A program made the position numbers and the translations under genes. A DNA stretch of 64,000 bases, taken from NCBI GenBank assembly GCA_010093685.1, contig MU006216.1:819065-883064 (forward strand), read 5' to 3'. Source of the stretch: Ophiobolus disseminans. Its lineage: Eukaryota > Ascomycota > Dothideomycetes > Pleosporales > Phaeosphaeriaceae. Below the pieces are notes generated by a model, which saw nothing but the letters and a program-made list of their open reading frames with translations, ran no database searches and was not told the origin of the DNA. This document shows, piece after piece, positions 1 to 11,329 of the stretch; position 1 is the stretch's first letter; each line of letters begins with the position of its first letter.

Positions 1-1
1 T

Positions 2-1133
2 GGCCAGATGATCTTCTGGAACAAGAAATGGGCCTTTTACTTTACTGCTGTCATGTTCCTGCTAAACAGTAAGTTACGAACTGAGATACCGAGCGAGAAC
101 TATCTAACATGCAGTAGACACCTTCATCATGGGCCTGCACTGCCTTGTTGGAGCCAAGTGGTGGAATACAATCACCGGTCACAGCATGTGTACCATCGGA
201 TTCTCCGCCATCACCGCCATCATCTCGTTCGTCGCCTCGATCCCGCGTACGTTCAACGGCCTCGCCAAGATTGCGACCTTCAGTGCGCTCTTCACGTTCA
301 TTTCCGTCATCCTGGCCGCCGCGTTCTCTGGAGCCGAAGGCAAGCCTGCAGGCTACCCCGAAAAGGGCGAACCTATAGTTCTTGCCATCCCAGCGGCTGG
401 AACCTCGTTCGTCCTTGGCATGTCGGCTTTCATGAACATCTCGTACACCTTTATTGGCCAGATCACGCTTCCCAGCTTCATTGCTGAGATGAAAGAGCCG
501 AAGGACTTTCCCAAGGCCCTCTGGGTTGTGACCATCTGCGAGGTCATCGTGTTCAGCTTGGTGGGCGGCATCGTCTACGGCTACACCGGCAACCAGTACA
601 TGACCGCACCCGCTTTCGGATCTCTCCAGAACGAGGTTTACAAGAAGGTCTCATTCACGTTCATGGTCCCGACGATCATCTTCCTCGGCGTGTTGTACGC
701 GTCCGTCTCCGCGCGCTTTGTCTTTTTCCGCGTTTTCGCTGGAACCAGGCACATGGGAAATCACACCTTGGTTGGGTGGGCGGGCTGGATCTCAATCCTT
801 GCTGTCCTCTGGGTCTTCGCCTTCATCATTGCCGAAGTCATCCCCTTCTTCTCGGATCTGCTGTCGTTGATGAGCTCACTCTTCGACTCTTTCTTCGGCT
901 TTATCTTCTGGGGCGTCGCCTACTTCCGCCTGCGAGAAGCCAAGTACGGCAAGGATTTCTGGAAGACGCGCGGTATCCGAGGATATGCTGGCTTCTTTTT
1001 CAACATCCTTCTCTGTCTGATCGGGCTGCTGTTCTTGACCGCTGGAACGTACGCGACCGTACAGTCCATCATCGATGGCTACAAGACGACTGGCTTTGGA
1101 GGCCCGTTCACATGCAAGGATAACGGGTTGTAG
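2..1133 (+). CDS. Amino-acid transporter (AAAP/Mtr-like), 5'-truncated by window edge
   Basis: This is the C-terminal part of a multi-pass plasma-membrane amino-acid permease of the fungal neutral amino-acid permease type (Mtr-like, Aa_trans family), which imports amino acids by proton symport. Exons seen are 2-68 and 115-1133, joined across a 46-bp intron (69-114, GTAAGT..GCAG). The join restores the reading frame into the residues GLHCLVGAKWWNTITGHS, a stretch typical of this family. About eight hydrophobic helices follow, including those around SFVLGMSAFMNISYTFIGQI and AEVIPFFSDLLSLMSSLF. The C-terminus ends GGPFTCKDNGL. The first half of the protein lies outside the window, so the start cannot be given. 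The substrate is inferred from family only; confidence in the family is high. Confidence 0.85.
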
Positions 1134-1518
1134 ATGCAAACTTGGTTGTAGGGAAGATTTAGAGGAAGTCGACGTCTTTGTATACCCCGCCATAGGCATG
1201 TCGAGATTGATTAATCGCTATGGGGCGTTGTGTGAATAGTACTGCCATGATGCAGAACGAAATTACTCAGTCAAATGTTAAATTATTGTTTTTAAAAAAG
1301 GACTCACAATTTGCACATCAATATACCCTCCTCCCAAGGTCAACCGTTGCGCTTGCAGCGGTTCGGACGGTTTCGAAGCTATGACGTCTCGCTAACTGCC
1401 GACAGGCACATGCTAGCAAGCTGTCAACACTCCCACACATGATCGTGGACCCTCACTTTCTCTCGTACTCTTCTCTCAGTACAGACTTTTAGTGCACACC
1501 ACCAGTATTACCTTCATC
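1134..1518. other. Intergenic spacer, transporter 3' end to OPI3
   Basis: This 385-bp spacer holds the transporter 3' UTR (an AT-rich stretch near 1275-1300) and the OPI3 promoter. I see no gene. A pyrimidine-rich stretch near 1450-1485 precedes the OPI3 start. Confidence 0.6.
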
Positions 1519-2408
1519 ATGAGTAGTTATATCGACTTCAGCCAGCCCAGTTTGTGGAGTGAGTGTCCTGAGGCGCTCAATATGTTAGGCAGCTGCTAAT
1601 GCAGGGTCACAGTATCCACGGCGAGCATTCTGTTCAATCCTACCTTTTGGAAGTAAGTTTTGAGTGCAGGACAATCGATTAGAGCTGACTAGCTTCGTAG
1701 CATCGCGGCGCAACAAGGTACGACAGCGTCGATTCCGTCCCACAGACCCCTCCAGTTCGTCGAGCTTCGCGCTAGCCATACACAACAATACACCAGAGAC
1801 TTGAGCTGGATCTGACACAATGCAGAATACCACAACAAGATCCTCACAAAGCTGGCTGGTGGAAACGCGCGATTCGGCTGCTATGGACTGGCTGTGACTA
1901 TCTTCTCGCTAGGTATTTTTAGGGACTACCTGTACGTCCACTTCCTCTCATACACCCATATTACCCACTCCCGAAGGCATGACCTCTACTAACACTATCA
2001 ACCTCCAGCTACAACGAAGCCCTCGTCGCCCAACCCACGCACCCCGCCCTCCTCTCCCCGCTCGTCAAATACTCGGCAATCCCGCTCTTCCTCACCGGCA
2101 ACACGCTTGTCCTGTCATCTATGTGGGCGCTCGGCGTCACGGGCACCTACCTCGGCGACTACTTCGGCATCCTGATGGACGCGCCCGTCACCAGCTTCCC
2201 GTTCAACGTCAGCGAGGCGCCCATGTACCACGGCAGCACGCTGAGCTTCCTAGCCACGGCGCTGTGGTACGGGAAGCCTGCGGGCTTGTTCCTGACGGCG
2301 ATTGTGGCGAGCGCGTATAGCGTTGCGAGGAGGTGGGAGGATCCGTTTACGGGCATGATCTATGCGAAGAGGGATGAGGAGAGGAAGAGGGGGAAGAAGG
2401 GTATCTAG
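1519..2408 (+). CDS. OPI3: Phosphatidyl-N-methylethanolamine N-methyltransferase (phospholipid methyltransferase)
   Basis: Integral ER-membrane enzyme that performs the last S-adenosylmethionine-dependent methylations converting phosphatidylethanolamine derivatives to phosphatidylcholine. Five exons: 1519-1558, 1613-1652, 1701-1717, 1826-1931, 2009-2408. The third exon is only 17 nt. The joined protein is about 200 aa, the usual size of Opi3. It starts MSSYIDFSQPSLW, then ISTASILFNPTFWNIAAQQ, EYHNKILTKLAGGNARFGCY (a conserved Opi3/PEMT block), several hydrophobic helices, and ends in a basic tail RKRGKKGI. The acceptor at 1611-1612 was preferred over the one at 1603-1604 because only it yields the conserved hydrophobic segment. 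It converges on the VPS9 gene. Confidence is high for function and good for splicing. Confidence 0.88.
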
Positions 2409-2980
2409 ACTCGGCATAAGCGCAAGAGTCAGACAGCCAACCGGGCAGACACACCATCGAACAAAGGCTTGGCATGGTATATGATCGCGGTAATCGTGGT
2501 CTGGTAAATCCACAGCACAGAGAGCGGTATGAGTTCAACATGATACGCAGCAGCGGCATTTTCAGGTTTGTCAAAGCGGGTCATGGCATCAACTGCCTAG
2601 CCAGAGCTATACAGATAGCACAAAAGTTACATTTGCTTCTACTTGATGATTCGGCCCAAAGCAACAACATCCCAGAGCAACAAGAGCCCGAAGCAACCAC
2701 CTCTGCATGCGCTTTCACATAAAAATTACCACTGAAGCGTGCAATACATCTTCCAACACGGACCTATCAATAGCATTTCACGGCATCTTTTATAACCACA
2801 GGGGTTTATTGCAAGATACAATGTAGAAACCACGATTAGAAGCGCAACAATATTACTTATATTACTACCGCAGACCACGCCAAAGCTAATGCCCACTTCG
2901 CTAAGCCCAAAATCCCATGTATACGCAATTCTATTGTTCCAAAGAGACGTAAGTGAAGAAAATGCTATGAACAAGAAGAT
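2409..2980. other. Convergent 3' intergenic region
   Basis: This spacer of about 570 bp lies between the convergent 3' ends of OPI3 and the VPS9-ankyrin gene. It is expected to hold two 3' UTRs. No coding region is supported. Confidence 0.55.
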
Positions 2981-5900
2981 TTACTCAGCCACATGCTCGT
3001 GCGAATCTCTCGCTTCGTCGAGATGGGTTGCTGCCTCCGGCGCTGCGTCAACCAGCAGTGCTTCTTGCAGTGCTTCATCGACATGTGGCAGTTCTTGAAC
3101 GACTTCATCGGCAGGCGGTGGCTCTTGTGACGCCGTCTCGCCGTTACCTTGCACTACCTCCAGCCCCTCTTTGTCGTCTGTGGGTATTGGGTTGGCGTAT
3201 TCGACGTCATCTGTAACGTCTTCGATGTGGCCTTGCTCGATTTCCTCCAGTGTTATTTCCATATCCATGGCTTCTACACCGTTGGTTGACGTTTCACTAT
3301 GCCCATCCACGTCGCCGTTGACTTTGGCTTTTCCTTTGCCGGTGGCGATATCTAATTCCCTGACTGCACGCCTCATACTCTCCAGTCTCGCCTTCTCTAC
3401 AACGACCATCTTCTTCGCCAGATCCTTCAGCGCGCGGCGCCCCATTTCTACGCGATTCTCTTGCCAGCTCGCGAGTTCCTGCGCAACGACTTGTTGCGTG
3501 TACCGCAGCTCCCGGCCCAGGTCTGCGAGCTCGAGTTTCGACTTGTCCATCTTCTCTTGCGCATCACGCTGCACACGCGATCGTGCGTCGTCGAGGAGGC
3601 CCAGGGGCCAGCGGTCTGAACGCCGGACCGAGAGGTTGTGGCGATCGATGGCTTTTTGAGCTGTTGACATGGATGTGATGAGGGTGGAGGGCCGAGAAAG
3701 GGATGCCAGGATTGCGGTGATAGTGCTCGAAATCGCGTGCATGGAGTAGTAGAAGCCTGCCATTGGACTTGCTTCGCTCTGCGACAGGGTTTTAACATAT
3801 CGCTCGAACGCTTTGAGATGCTTCTCAGGCAGGAAGTGCAGTGAGTGGATAGCGGTGTTAGAGATCTTGGCAGCGTCGTTGAGATCTGTTGATGCTGATC
3901 GAATTTTATTCGTGCGTCGCAGGACAGACTTTGAGGCGTGGTGAAGAGCACGTATGTTCTCGCGCATGTGCTGGACGAAGAGTTCGACTTCTCGGACGTC
4001 GTAGATGGGAACATATTCCTCGCGTAATCGATCGATGCGGAGCTCAGCTTTGCGCGCTGATCGTTCAGCAAGCATGGACGAGTCGATGTCGGGTACAAGG
4101 AAGAATTCCCAAACCATCTCGTGCGTGGAAAAGGTCGGGTGCCGAAGCAGGATCTTGAGAAATGCGTCGAGTTTGAGCTGTATGTCGCGCAGAACAGAGC
4201 GGGAAGGTCTGGAAGGGATCAGGTAAGGTGATGCCATGTTGGTGATGGCGGGTAGCCACGACGCTGGATGTTCCTGTGCAAGCCACTTTGCTAGATTCTC
4301 GAAATCGTGAGATGACCTTCGGCAAGTTGTTACTGTGATGGTGCCGTTTCCATTGGGCGCGCCAGACTTCACTACAAGACGGACTGAGCCATCTTCAACG
4401 AAGAAGGAGCGAACGACGGTAGTAGTCCGGCCATCAGGTCCAGGCTCGTTCGAAAGGAGAACAAGATCATCTATCCGGTTACGAACATCGTCATCTTTGG
4501 CGAGCTCAACAGCTGTAAGGCCACGCGCGTCTCGGAATGAGAGATCTACACGAGGATCTTGATATAACACTCGCACCATATCTGTTCGGCCGTATTTGCT
4601 CGCTACCATCAGCGGTGTGAATTGTCTATCGTTTGTACAATTGGCGTCTGAGTCGCAGCGGTAGAGTAATTTGACGGCAATTTGAGGATCGGTGATGATG
4701 TGTAATAAGCTGTTCCCTTTGTTATCCATGTGCTCATCGAGATGCAGCGGTTGCCCATCGTCTTGCGCGTGGGTCGCTGCTAAGAGCGCTCTGTCTACCA
4801 TGTCGTGATACTGATCGTGATCATAAGACCTGCATAGAGCGAATATTGGAGTCTGGCCGTTCTTGTCCTTCAGTCGCCAAGGAAGGAGGTGTCCTATCCG
4901 GTCAAGGAGTCGAGGTTGATGGAAGAGATAGTGCGCCATGCATCTGCCTTTGTTGTCTTGCTTTGCAAGGTGGTTCCTTAAAACTTCTGGGCTCGAACTG
5001 TTTTCCAAAATGTATGTGAGGATAGTGTCCGTCGTCTTCGAATGAGCCAACTGCACTGCGGCGCTCAACAATGTGGTACCCTCGTTATTGTGATCTTCAA
5101 AAACCCAGTTCGGCGAGTAGTACTCGTTGAGGCTGAGTAAGTACTGGAGCGCCTTGTCTTGCTTGCTTTCAACTGCCATCATCAGCACAGAATCGCCGTC
5201 AGTCCCTTGGGTCATCGTAAGTTTGTCAATTGATGTGTCGCCTTCAATGCCGCTGATTGCCGAATCGAGCGTGGTACGAGATCTAAATGATCGCATTGAG
5301 CCACTTGACATGCTCCGTGTGTCCATCGATACTCGCTTTTTCAGCTTCGGCCGATCAGGCAATGGAGGTGTCTCGGCTCGCTGAAAAGGGAAGATATGTG
5401 CCAGTGGTCCATCCTCGTTTTTCCTTCTACTTCGAGATCGATGTCGACGACTTCGTTGTGGGTCGTAGTCGCCATTCATTGTGGTGCCTCCAAGCGAAGA
5501 CAGGTCTGAGAAGCTCGCCGCAAATCTCACCGGCCGAAGGTTTTCTCGGAAGTCCTCATCGTCTGAACTGACATCCATGTCTTCATGGAACGACCTGTCA
5601 GGCTCTAGGATACTCTGTATTGTCGCAAGGTCACCTGACTTGGTCGCTTCCCACAGTGTCCGGTTCCGGTGACTCGCCCGTCGCAGACCACCAGCGTCCT
5701 GGGACAGGTATGACAAAACAGCCTCGAAAGTGCTGAGCGCATAGCCCAGCTCACCGCTCTCTACATCATCGATGAAGATGAAATGGCGCATGTACGATAG
5801 CCGGGCTTGCAGGTGCCGTACTGGAGCCCTGATGACAACGATTAATAGCAGCGAAACAAGCGTATCGGCGTTGATAGTGAGCAGGGGATCGTGTTTCTCC

Positions 5901-7201
5901 GATATCTGCTCGCCATTGGTAGGACTCTTTGGGATTAAGTCACTCGCTGCTGACTCCGAATCTGGCATTGTCATGTGTTTCTGCACGCCCAACAATATTT
6001 CGAGCATCTCTTGCGGACTACCCGCGACGCCCAGCTTTTTGAACATGTCCACAGCCTTGGAAAGGCGTACAGCAAGCTCTTGTTTGCCTTTCCGACCATG
6101 TCCGATCTCGATGCCGACCTGCGATATATCGATGTCCACCATCTGGCGTGTTCGTCGCTCTAGCTCTAGGTCTTCGAGGCGTCGTATCTCGCATATTCGT
6201 GGGAATAGTATTCGGTGGTGGACCTGTTCGGCGATGTACCGCTCAATCATGCGCTCTACAAGCGGGCCTGTCAGGTCTGTTGTTGCGCCCAGGAGCGAAA
6301 GCTGCTGCTTGTCGACCATCTGGAACAGATCGATGGCTGCTGTTACTGCCGTCTCCAGCGAGCTGCGCATCTGATCTTCCTCGTCGCCCAATTCGATTTG
6401 CGACACGAATCCGTTGGGACCAGACATGCTGCTGTGCATCGACCGCGACGCCGTTTCTGCTGATGACACGGACCCACGTCTCCGCGAGCTTATTGAGCGG
6501 GCACTCCGCGTGGGTGTGGGCGGCAATGGCTTCTCCAGCTCTTTGCCGAACTCTTTGAACAGTCTCTCCAGCCCGGGCTGCATCTGTCGTGCGATCATGG
6601 GAAAGTGGTTCAGGAGGTCGCTGAACGACTTGACTTCCTTCTTGCGCGGCATTGACAAGGCGGGGCTTGCAGAAGAGCTCGCTGTCGCAGGCTGTGTCGC
6701 AGCCACCTCTTTCTTGACCTCCAGTGTCGCTGGGATGATGGCCATGGCCTCCCACGTGCCTATGAGCGGCTTCGATATGAAGTATATGAGCCATGGCTGC
6801 GCATCAAACGTGTCGGGGTAGAAGATGGTGTCGGTCAGTAGCTGGGCTTGGTTCAGCGTCTTGAATCCCTTGTTGCTGTAGATGAAGGCGTCCTTAACGA
6901 TGACTGTCCGGCCATTCGCCGTCGTGTACTGCTTCGCCTTGCCCCTCGTCTCCCTGAAGCTGCCTGCATCCTTGACCTGGTTGTTTGGGCCGACACCGCC
7001 CGGCACGCGCAGGACATGGCTCGCCAGGAAGTCCTCGGAGCCGCTTAGGTCAGCGTAGGATGTGTTGGTCTCCTTATCGCGGGAGGTGAGGAGGACTTCG
7101 GTGGTGGGGACGAGCAGCACGTGGTGCTGCGCCGGGGAGCACTGGCTGGGGAGTGCACTACGGAAAAAGGCCCGTAAGAAGGGGTTCAGCACGGGAGGCA
7201 T
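2981..7201 (-). CDS. VPS9-domain, ankyrin-repeat, PX-like multidomain protein (putative Rab5-family GEF)
   Basis: A single-exon 1406-aa protein. Residues ~290-500 resemble a VPS9 domain, including NADTLVSLLLIVVIRAP and GELGYALSTFEAVLSYLS. VPS9 domains exchange GDP for GTP on Rab5/Ypt51-type GTPases in endosomal traffic. Residues ~660-905 hold ankyrin repeats (for example FTPLMVASKYGRTDMVRVLY). Residues ~928-1040 look like a PX domain: DFENLAKWLAQEHPASWLPA, then a helix ending in HPTFSTHEMVWEFFLVPD. Residues ~1040-1290 are helical and coiled-coil rich, as in sorting-nexin BAR regions, and an acidic tail follows. The Ser/Arg-rich linkers near 220-260 and 580-650 look disordered. The ATG at 7201 is the first in the frame. 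The Rab target and the endosomal role are inferred from domains. Confidence 0.8.
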   Translation of the reverse strand: MPPVLNPFLRAFFRSALPSQCSPAQHHVLLVPTTEVLLTSRDKETNTSYADLSGSEDFLASHVLRVPGGVGPNNQVKDAGSFRETRGKAKQYTTANGRTVIVKDAFIYSNKGFKTLNQAQLLTDTIFYPDTFDAQPWLIYFISKPLIGTWEAMAIIPATLEVKKEVAATQPATASSSASPALSMPRKKEVKSFSDLLNHFPMIARQMQPGLERLFKEFGKELEKPLPPTPTRSARSISSRRRGSVSSAETASRSMHSSMSGPNGFVSQIELGDEEDQMRSSLETAVTAAIDLFQMVDKQQLSLLGATTDLTGPLVERMIERYIAEQVHHRILFPRICEIRRLEDLELERRTRQMVDIDISQVGIEIGHGRKGKQELAVRLSKAVDMFKKLGVAGSPQEMLEILLGVQKHMTMPDSESAASDLIPKSPTNGEQISEKHDPLLTINADTLVSLLLIVVIRAPVRHLQARLSYMRHFIFIDDVESGELGYALSTFEAVLSYLSQDAGGLRRASHRNRTLWEATKSGDLATIQSILEPDRSFHEDMDVSSDDEDFRENLRPVRFAASFSDLSSLGGTTMNGDYDPQRSRRHRSRSRRKNEDGPLAHIFPFQRAETPPLPDRPKLKKRVSMDTRSMSSGSMRSFRSRTTLDSAISGIEGDTSIDKLTMTQGTDGDSVLMMAVESKQDKALQYLLSLNEYYSPNWVFEDHNNEGTTLLSAAVQLAHSKTTDTILTYILENSSSPEVLRNHLAKQDNKGRCMAHYLFHQPRLLDRIGHLLPWRLKDKNGQTPIFALCRSYDHDQYHDMVDRALLAATHAQDDGQPLHLDEHMDNKGNSLLHIITDPQIAVKLLYRCDSDANCTNDRQFTPLMVASKYGRTDMVRVLYQDPRVDLSFRDARGLTAVELAKDDDVRNRIDDLVLLSNEPGPDGRTTTVVRSFFVEDGSVRLVVKSGAPNGNGTITVTTCRRSSHDFENLAKWLAQEHPASWLPAITNMASPYLIPSRPSRSVLRDIQLKLDAFLKILLRHPTFSTHEMVWEFFLVPDIDSSMLAERSARKAELRIDRLREEYVPIYDVREVELFVQHMRENIRALHHASKSVLRRTNKIRSASTDLNDAAKISNTAIHSLHFLPEKHLKAFERYVKTLSQSEASPMAGFYYSMHAISSTITAILASLSRPSTLITSMSTAQKAIDRHNLSVRRSDRWPLGLLDDARSRVQRDAQEKMDKSKLELADLGRELRYTQQVVAQELASWQENRVEMGRRALKDLAKKMVVVEKARLESMRRAVRELDIATGKGKAKVNGDVDGHSETSTNGVEAMDMEITLEEIEQGHIEDVTDDVEYANPIPTDDKEGLEVVQGNGETASQEPPPADEVVQELPHVDEALQEALLVDAAPEAATHLDEARDSHEHVAE

Positions 7202-7831
7202 TCAATCGACATGCGGGATATTCGGGCTATTCTTCAGCGTGCGGGGAGCATCAGTGCTCGCGATCGGGTCCGGACAAGCCGGCGGTGGTGCCTGTTAGGA
7301 TGTCTTCGTGGGAGCCTGTCGCAGTCGGAATGCGGAGGTCGCGGAGGTGATGTCGAAGCTCGAGGGCGGTATCAGCTGATGTGTGTTATCGTCGCAGCGG
7401 GGTGGAGATGGCGCGCGCACAGAGAGGAGCGTCGTTCTTGGGCAACTATTGTGGGATGAGCACGCATGTCCATGCCTCTTTGGCTCGTGAAGGTTAACAC
7501 GCCGCGTCCCTGATCCATCGGCCAATCACGTCGCTAGTGGAGTCGTCATCGCTCCACCGCTTCCGCTGTCTCCACATGGCGCACAAGCGCATCCGCCTCA
7601 CGTTTCAACTATCATGTCTCTCGGAAATAAGATATGATATCCTGTGTGTCTACAGAGGTGTTTCAGGATTTAGAACAGCTTTTATATACGTAGATGTAGT
7701 CGTCAAGCTTAGCCTTTTTCCAGCTTTCACGACTTGACGAGAGCATGTTACATTGTACTTTTGTGTGTCTCTCAGACTAAAATTGTATATTCGCACACTA
7801 AGAATAAACACAAGAAGCAGACACCACCACC
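7202..7831. other. Divergent/terminal spacer holding a MITE-like copy
   Basis: About 630 bp between the 5' end of the VPS9 gene and the 3' end of the FAD oxidase gene. Its right half carries the repeat copy at 7617-7743. No gene is supported in the rest, which should include the VPS9-gene promoter. Confidence 0.55.
7617..7743 (-). mobile_element. Degenerate MITE-like element, copy C
   Basis: Read on the minus strand this shares with the copies at 28738 and 34166 an end of the form AGTCGTGAAAGCT, the inner block GACTACATCTACGTATATA, and the block CTCTGTAGACACACAGGATA. The second terminal repeat (plus-strand left end, near 7617) is largely lost; only CTCTCGG remains. It has no coding capacity. 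Its length and structure fit a non-autonomous DNA transposon relic (MITE-like). Confidence 0.6.
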
Positions 7832-9705
7832 CTAAACCTTCTTGCACAGCTTCGTGCCAAAGTCAATCACCTCCCAGTCCTCTGTACCTGGCGTCGTCTG
7901 AGTGTAGAACACGCCCTCAGGATCGTACTGCTTCCGGATTTTGAGTAGCCTCGCATAGTTTTTCCCCCAGTACGCTTGCTGCCAGTTCGGCTCGTAAAGA
8001 TCACCCTCATTCACGTAGCTAGCACCGCTGGGCGAAACATCCCTCAGCGCCTTGCCAACGACATTGGTGTTGAAGACCTCGCGCTCCTTCTTGACTGCCC
8101 AGGCCTCGTTACCGCCCATGATAACGTTGGTAATGACGAACGAGCTGGCGTTGCGCCATGTGGGGTGGATTGCGTTGTCGACCGTGGGATTGCCGTGGCC
8201 GGGGTTGACAATGTGGCCCACGTTAAAGCCAAGCTGTGTTGGCTCGGGCATGGCGGCCTTGATCAGTGCATTGGCGATGCCATCGCCGTTTGACGCAATA
8301 TCCGACTGGGTGAACAGACGTCCTCCGACAATCGAGTTCTGGTTTGGCTGCTCATCCTCAAACATGTCCATGTAGAACTCAAAGAATGTGGGGAAGGCCT
8401 TGGTGTGGGTGTCATAAGGGATCTTGGCGGCGTCGAGCTGCTCAAAAAGCGGCTTCAAGACAGATTTAAGCTTCGCTTCGTCCATGTTGGGCCCAACAAA
8501 GGGAGCGACGTGGAGACGTCCAGGACCAGGGCCCTGCTCGAAGTACACAAACATGCCATTATTGGCGTAGAGATTGGCCAGGTTATGGAAGATCTTGAAT
8601 CCCTTGTTGAAGACCTCGGTATCGTTGGTGTGGGTCGAGTTGATGTTGAGGATTGTGCCAGCAGTTGGTACCTCAGGGAAAGTCTTGACTGTGATGGAAA
8701 CAACAACAGCGAAGGAGGAGGGGCCGCCGCCCTTGAGAGCCCAGAACAAGTCGCTGTTATCCTTGGCGTTGGCGGTCACGTACTCGCCTTCGGCTGTAAT
8801 GGCATCGAACGAGAGGACGTTATCCGCGCCCATACCGTAAATTCCACTGAGCGGACCATGGCCACCACCTTGAATGTAACCACCGGCCCATCCAACAGTC
8901 TATCAAGTGTTAGCCATGAACAATTGTGCGAAGTGCTTTCGACATACCGGGCACTCTCCACCAACGATGACAACCTTCGGGCTCTGAGCAAAAGCCTGGC
9001 GGTACAACTCGCGTCCTTGAACACCAGCGCCAACAGTAGCCGCACTACCAGTCCACTTACCAGGCCCGGTGTACTTTTGGGTGAACTTCACGTCTTTGAA
9101 GCTATGAGTGTTGATGATCAAGGATCCGAAACCAGTTGAGCGACCCATGAAATCGTGTCCAGTGTTGCGGATGATGAGACGTAAATTGCGCTCCCTCGCA
9201 AAGTCTATACCAGCTTTGATGTGGTCCTTCTTCGTTGCGACGATGACATATTGACCGTAGTTGCCACGCGTGCAGGGCGTGGACGGGTCATCGGTAGGCA
9301 GGCAAGTGTTGTTGGTGTAATAAGGCCAAAGGGCTGCAATAGGATGGTCCGTCCTAGTTGAATGGTAAGTACTTGATTCACAGACCATGCGATATGTGCT
9401 TACAAGTATTGCTCGTCAATCCATTTGGCTTGTGTCTCGGCACACTTGGCTGCGTTGTAGACACTGGACGAGTTGCCAAATGTCTTGTGGCAGACCGCGC
9501 CTGGAGGCACAGCGACCTGAAGCGTGTTGTCGACGGACTTGTTGAGTTTCTCCCAGTCCTTATTGGTCGGCCAGCAAGCATTGTCGGAGTAGCACTTGCA
9601 CTGGTACTTGACGCTGCCTACCTTCTTGACTTCGCCGATCCACTTCATACCCAGCACGCCATCGGCGGCCAGAAGAGCAAGAGCAAGAAACGAGGAGTGA
9701 CCCAT
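7832..9705 (-). CDS. Secreted FAD-linked oxidoreductase (berberine-bridge-enzyme type)
   Basis: A flavoprotein oxidase of the BBE/glucooligosaccharide-oxidase class. Exons on the minus strand are 9705-9404, 9353-8948 and 8899-7832, giving 591 aa. The ATG at 9705 is followed by a signal peptide (MGHSSFLALALLAADGVLG); an upstream non-ATG extension was not used. The FAD-binding domain shows IIRNTGHD (the histidine near residue 167 is the expected 8-alpha-histidyl FAD attachment) and GGECPTVGWAGGYIQGGGHG, whose cysteine is the expected second covalent FAD link. The C-terminal BBE motif reads YWGKNYARLLKIRKQYDPEG. These residues suggest a bicovalent secreted oxidase of sugars or secondary metabolites. 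The substrate cannot be told from sequence. It stands alone, with no biosynthetic cluster around it. Confidence 0.88.
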
Positions 9706-11329
9706 CTTGACAGAGTGAGACTGAAAGAACAAAGCTGACTGTCTTGCCACAAAGTACTCCAGATGTCGCGTCTACTTATCTGACATTGAGCTACCCTTGC
9801 TTCACTCGCCTTCCCCTACCGTAAGCAGTCGAAGCTTTCATTAAACATACAAACTACCCTGCAACACGTTTCCAGGCTGACGAGGAGCCAACGCGAGTAC
9901 GGAGTGCCGCGGCTATGTTGAGACCATTCTGTCGTATCTAGGTCCGTGTGCTAGGGTGTGCACTAAATAGTGCACGCCAAATTCTAGGTTGCGGGAAGAC
10001 AGCCGGAAGAAGGCTACGAACGCCTATCGGTACCGCCCTATTGGTAGATTGGTATTCTAAGGCTGCCTTGCGGGGCCGTGATTGAACCGGATAAAATGTT
10101 GCTGCGCCGCTACGCGAAGGTAGCACACGGGTAACAGCTCGTCTGCGCTGGAATTGCCACGATACATAAGCCGCATATATCAGATCTCGCATCGGAGGCA
10201 TCTTTCCAGCTCCTTGGGCCATACAAAGAAGAAACCCACACGACTTTCCGATTTGCTTATACCTTCTGAATAGAAGTTGTTCCAGGTGAGCCTGGCAACT
10301 TTGCCACTATTCGCATTCGCACGTCGGCGAGATTGTTTGCAGGTGTTGCCGGTGATAAGTCAGTGCTCTGCAGGATTTAGTCGAGTACTTTTAGAGATCT
10401 AGCAATGAGAGTCCATGCATAGACCCGGTAAGATTCAAATCAAAGACCCAATGATGACTGCAGCAGAGGACCGTAAGCGATGATTGTAATTTATGCGCGC
10501 TTAGCCATAGATCGTAGGGCTCGTCCATTGCTCCGAATGTGTGAATAGGATGTGAGATCCTGGTCTGTTGTCTAGCGATTTGCTGAGGTGGTTCGTTGCG
10601 GGGTGACTGTTCTGGCAATGTGGGGTCAATATACATCAACCCACAATCATGCATTCTCCATCTTTTCATTACGTTCTAGAAGTGGCCTTTGCGCAAGGTG
10701 CAGGTGATGCTGGCGGGATGGTACTACGGGTACCTTGCCAAAGGCTGGGATCACCTCCACAGTTCCCCTGTGTATCGCGATAGCACTTTGGAAGCAGTGG
10801 AGCTGGGTCGGCCAGGATGCTTGTGGGGGCACTGCTATAGGGCTCAAATTATGCGCGCTCTAGAGTCTTTCCAGTTCACTTTGCCTTCGCAGAGTAGGTT
10901 CAACAGTGGGCGAGCGTCTGACATGGCCGGTAGTTATGCGGGCTTTTTTTCCGATTCCCAATGATCATTAGGGTCTGGAAGATCTTCCGTTCGACTGGCG
11001 GGATCATGAACCCGATGTTCGCGCGGGCCGCTGGCATGACTCGCTGCTGCGGAACCTCGTCCGTGAGCCGGACCTCCGTCACCTAATGCGCCAAAATACG
11101 ATGGAGTGCAATGTCGCACTCGACACCGCAAGTCGCTTGACGACTTTGACTGTTAAAGTCGTCTAAACAGTGCTTGTACTTACCGCATACATCAGAATAA
11201 GGAATAGATGTCGGGGTATCGAAGCATTTGTCGAGAATATGAGACTGATAACTGCTAATGTCCACGACTTGGGCGAGGACTGAGCACGATGGTTTCGCCG
11301 ATCCTCAGTTTCGAAAGATATAAAATTTC
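9706..11329. other. Long intergenic region without a supported gene
   Basis: About 1.6 kb between the FAD oxidase start and the 3' end of the first F-box gene. Short open frames occur (for example 10689-10964), but they lack an ATG start or any recognisable domain. A perfect 8-bp-arm palindrome lies at 9958-9975. I see no repeat copy and no tRNA. Confidence 0.5.
9958..9975. promoter_or_regulatory. Perfect palindrome GTGCACTA-AA-TAGTGCAC
   Basis: Two 8-nt arms in inverted orientation are separated by AA. It lies about 250 bp upstream of the FAD oxidase ATG. It may be a dimeric transcription-factor site. No factor is named; the function is unproven. Confidence 0.3.

Noticed and set aside
10689..10964. 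91-codon frame in the 9.7-11.3 kb spacer
   Set aside because: It begins at TTG rather than ATG and shows no family features.
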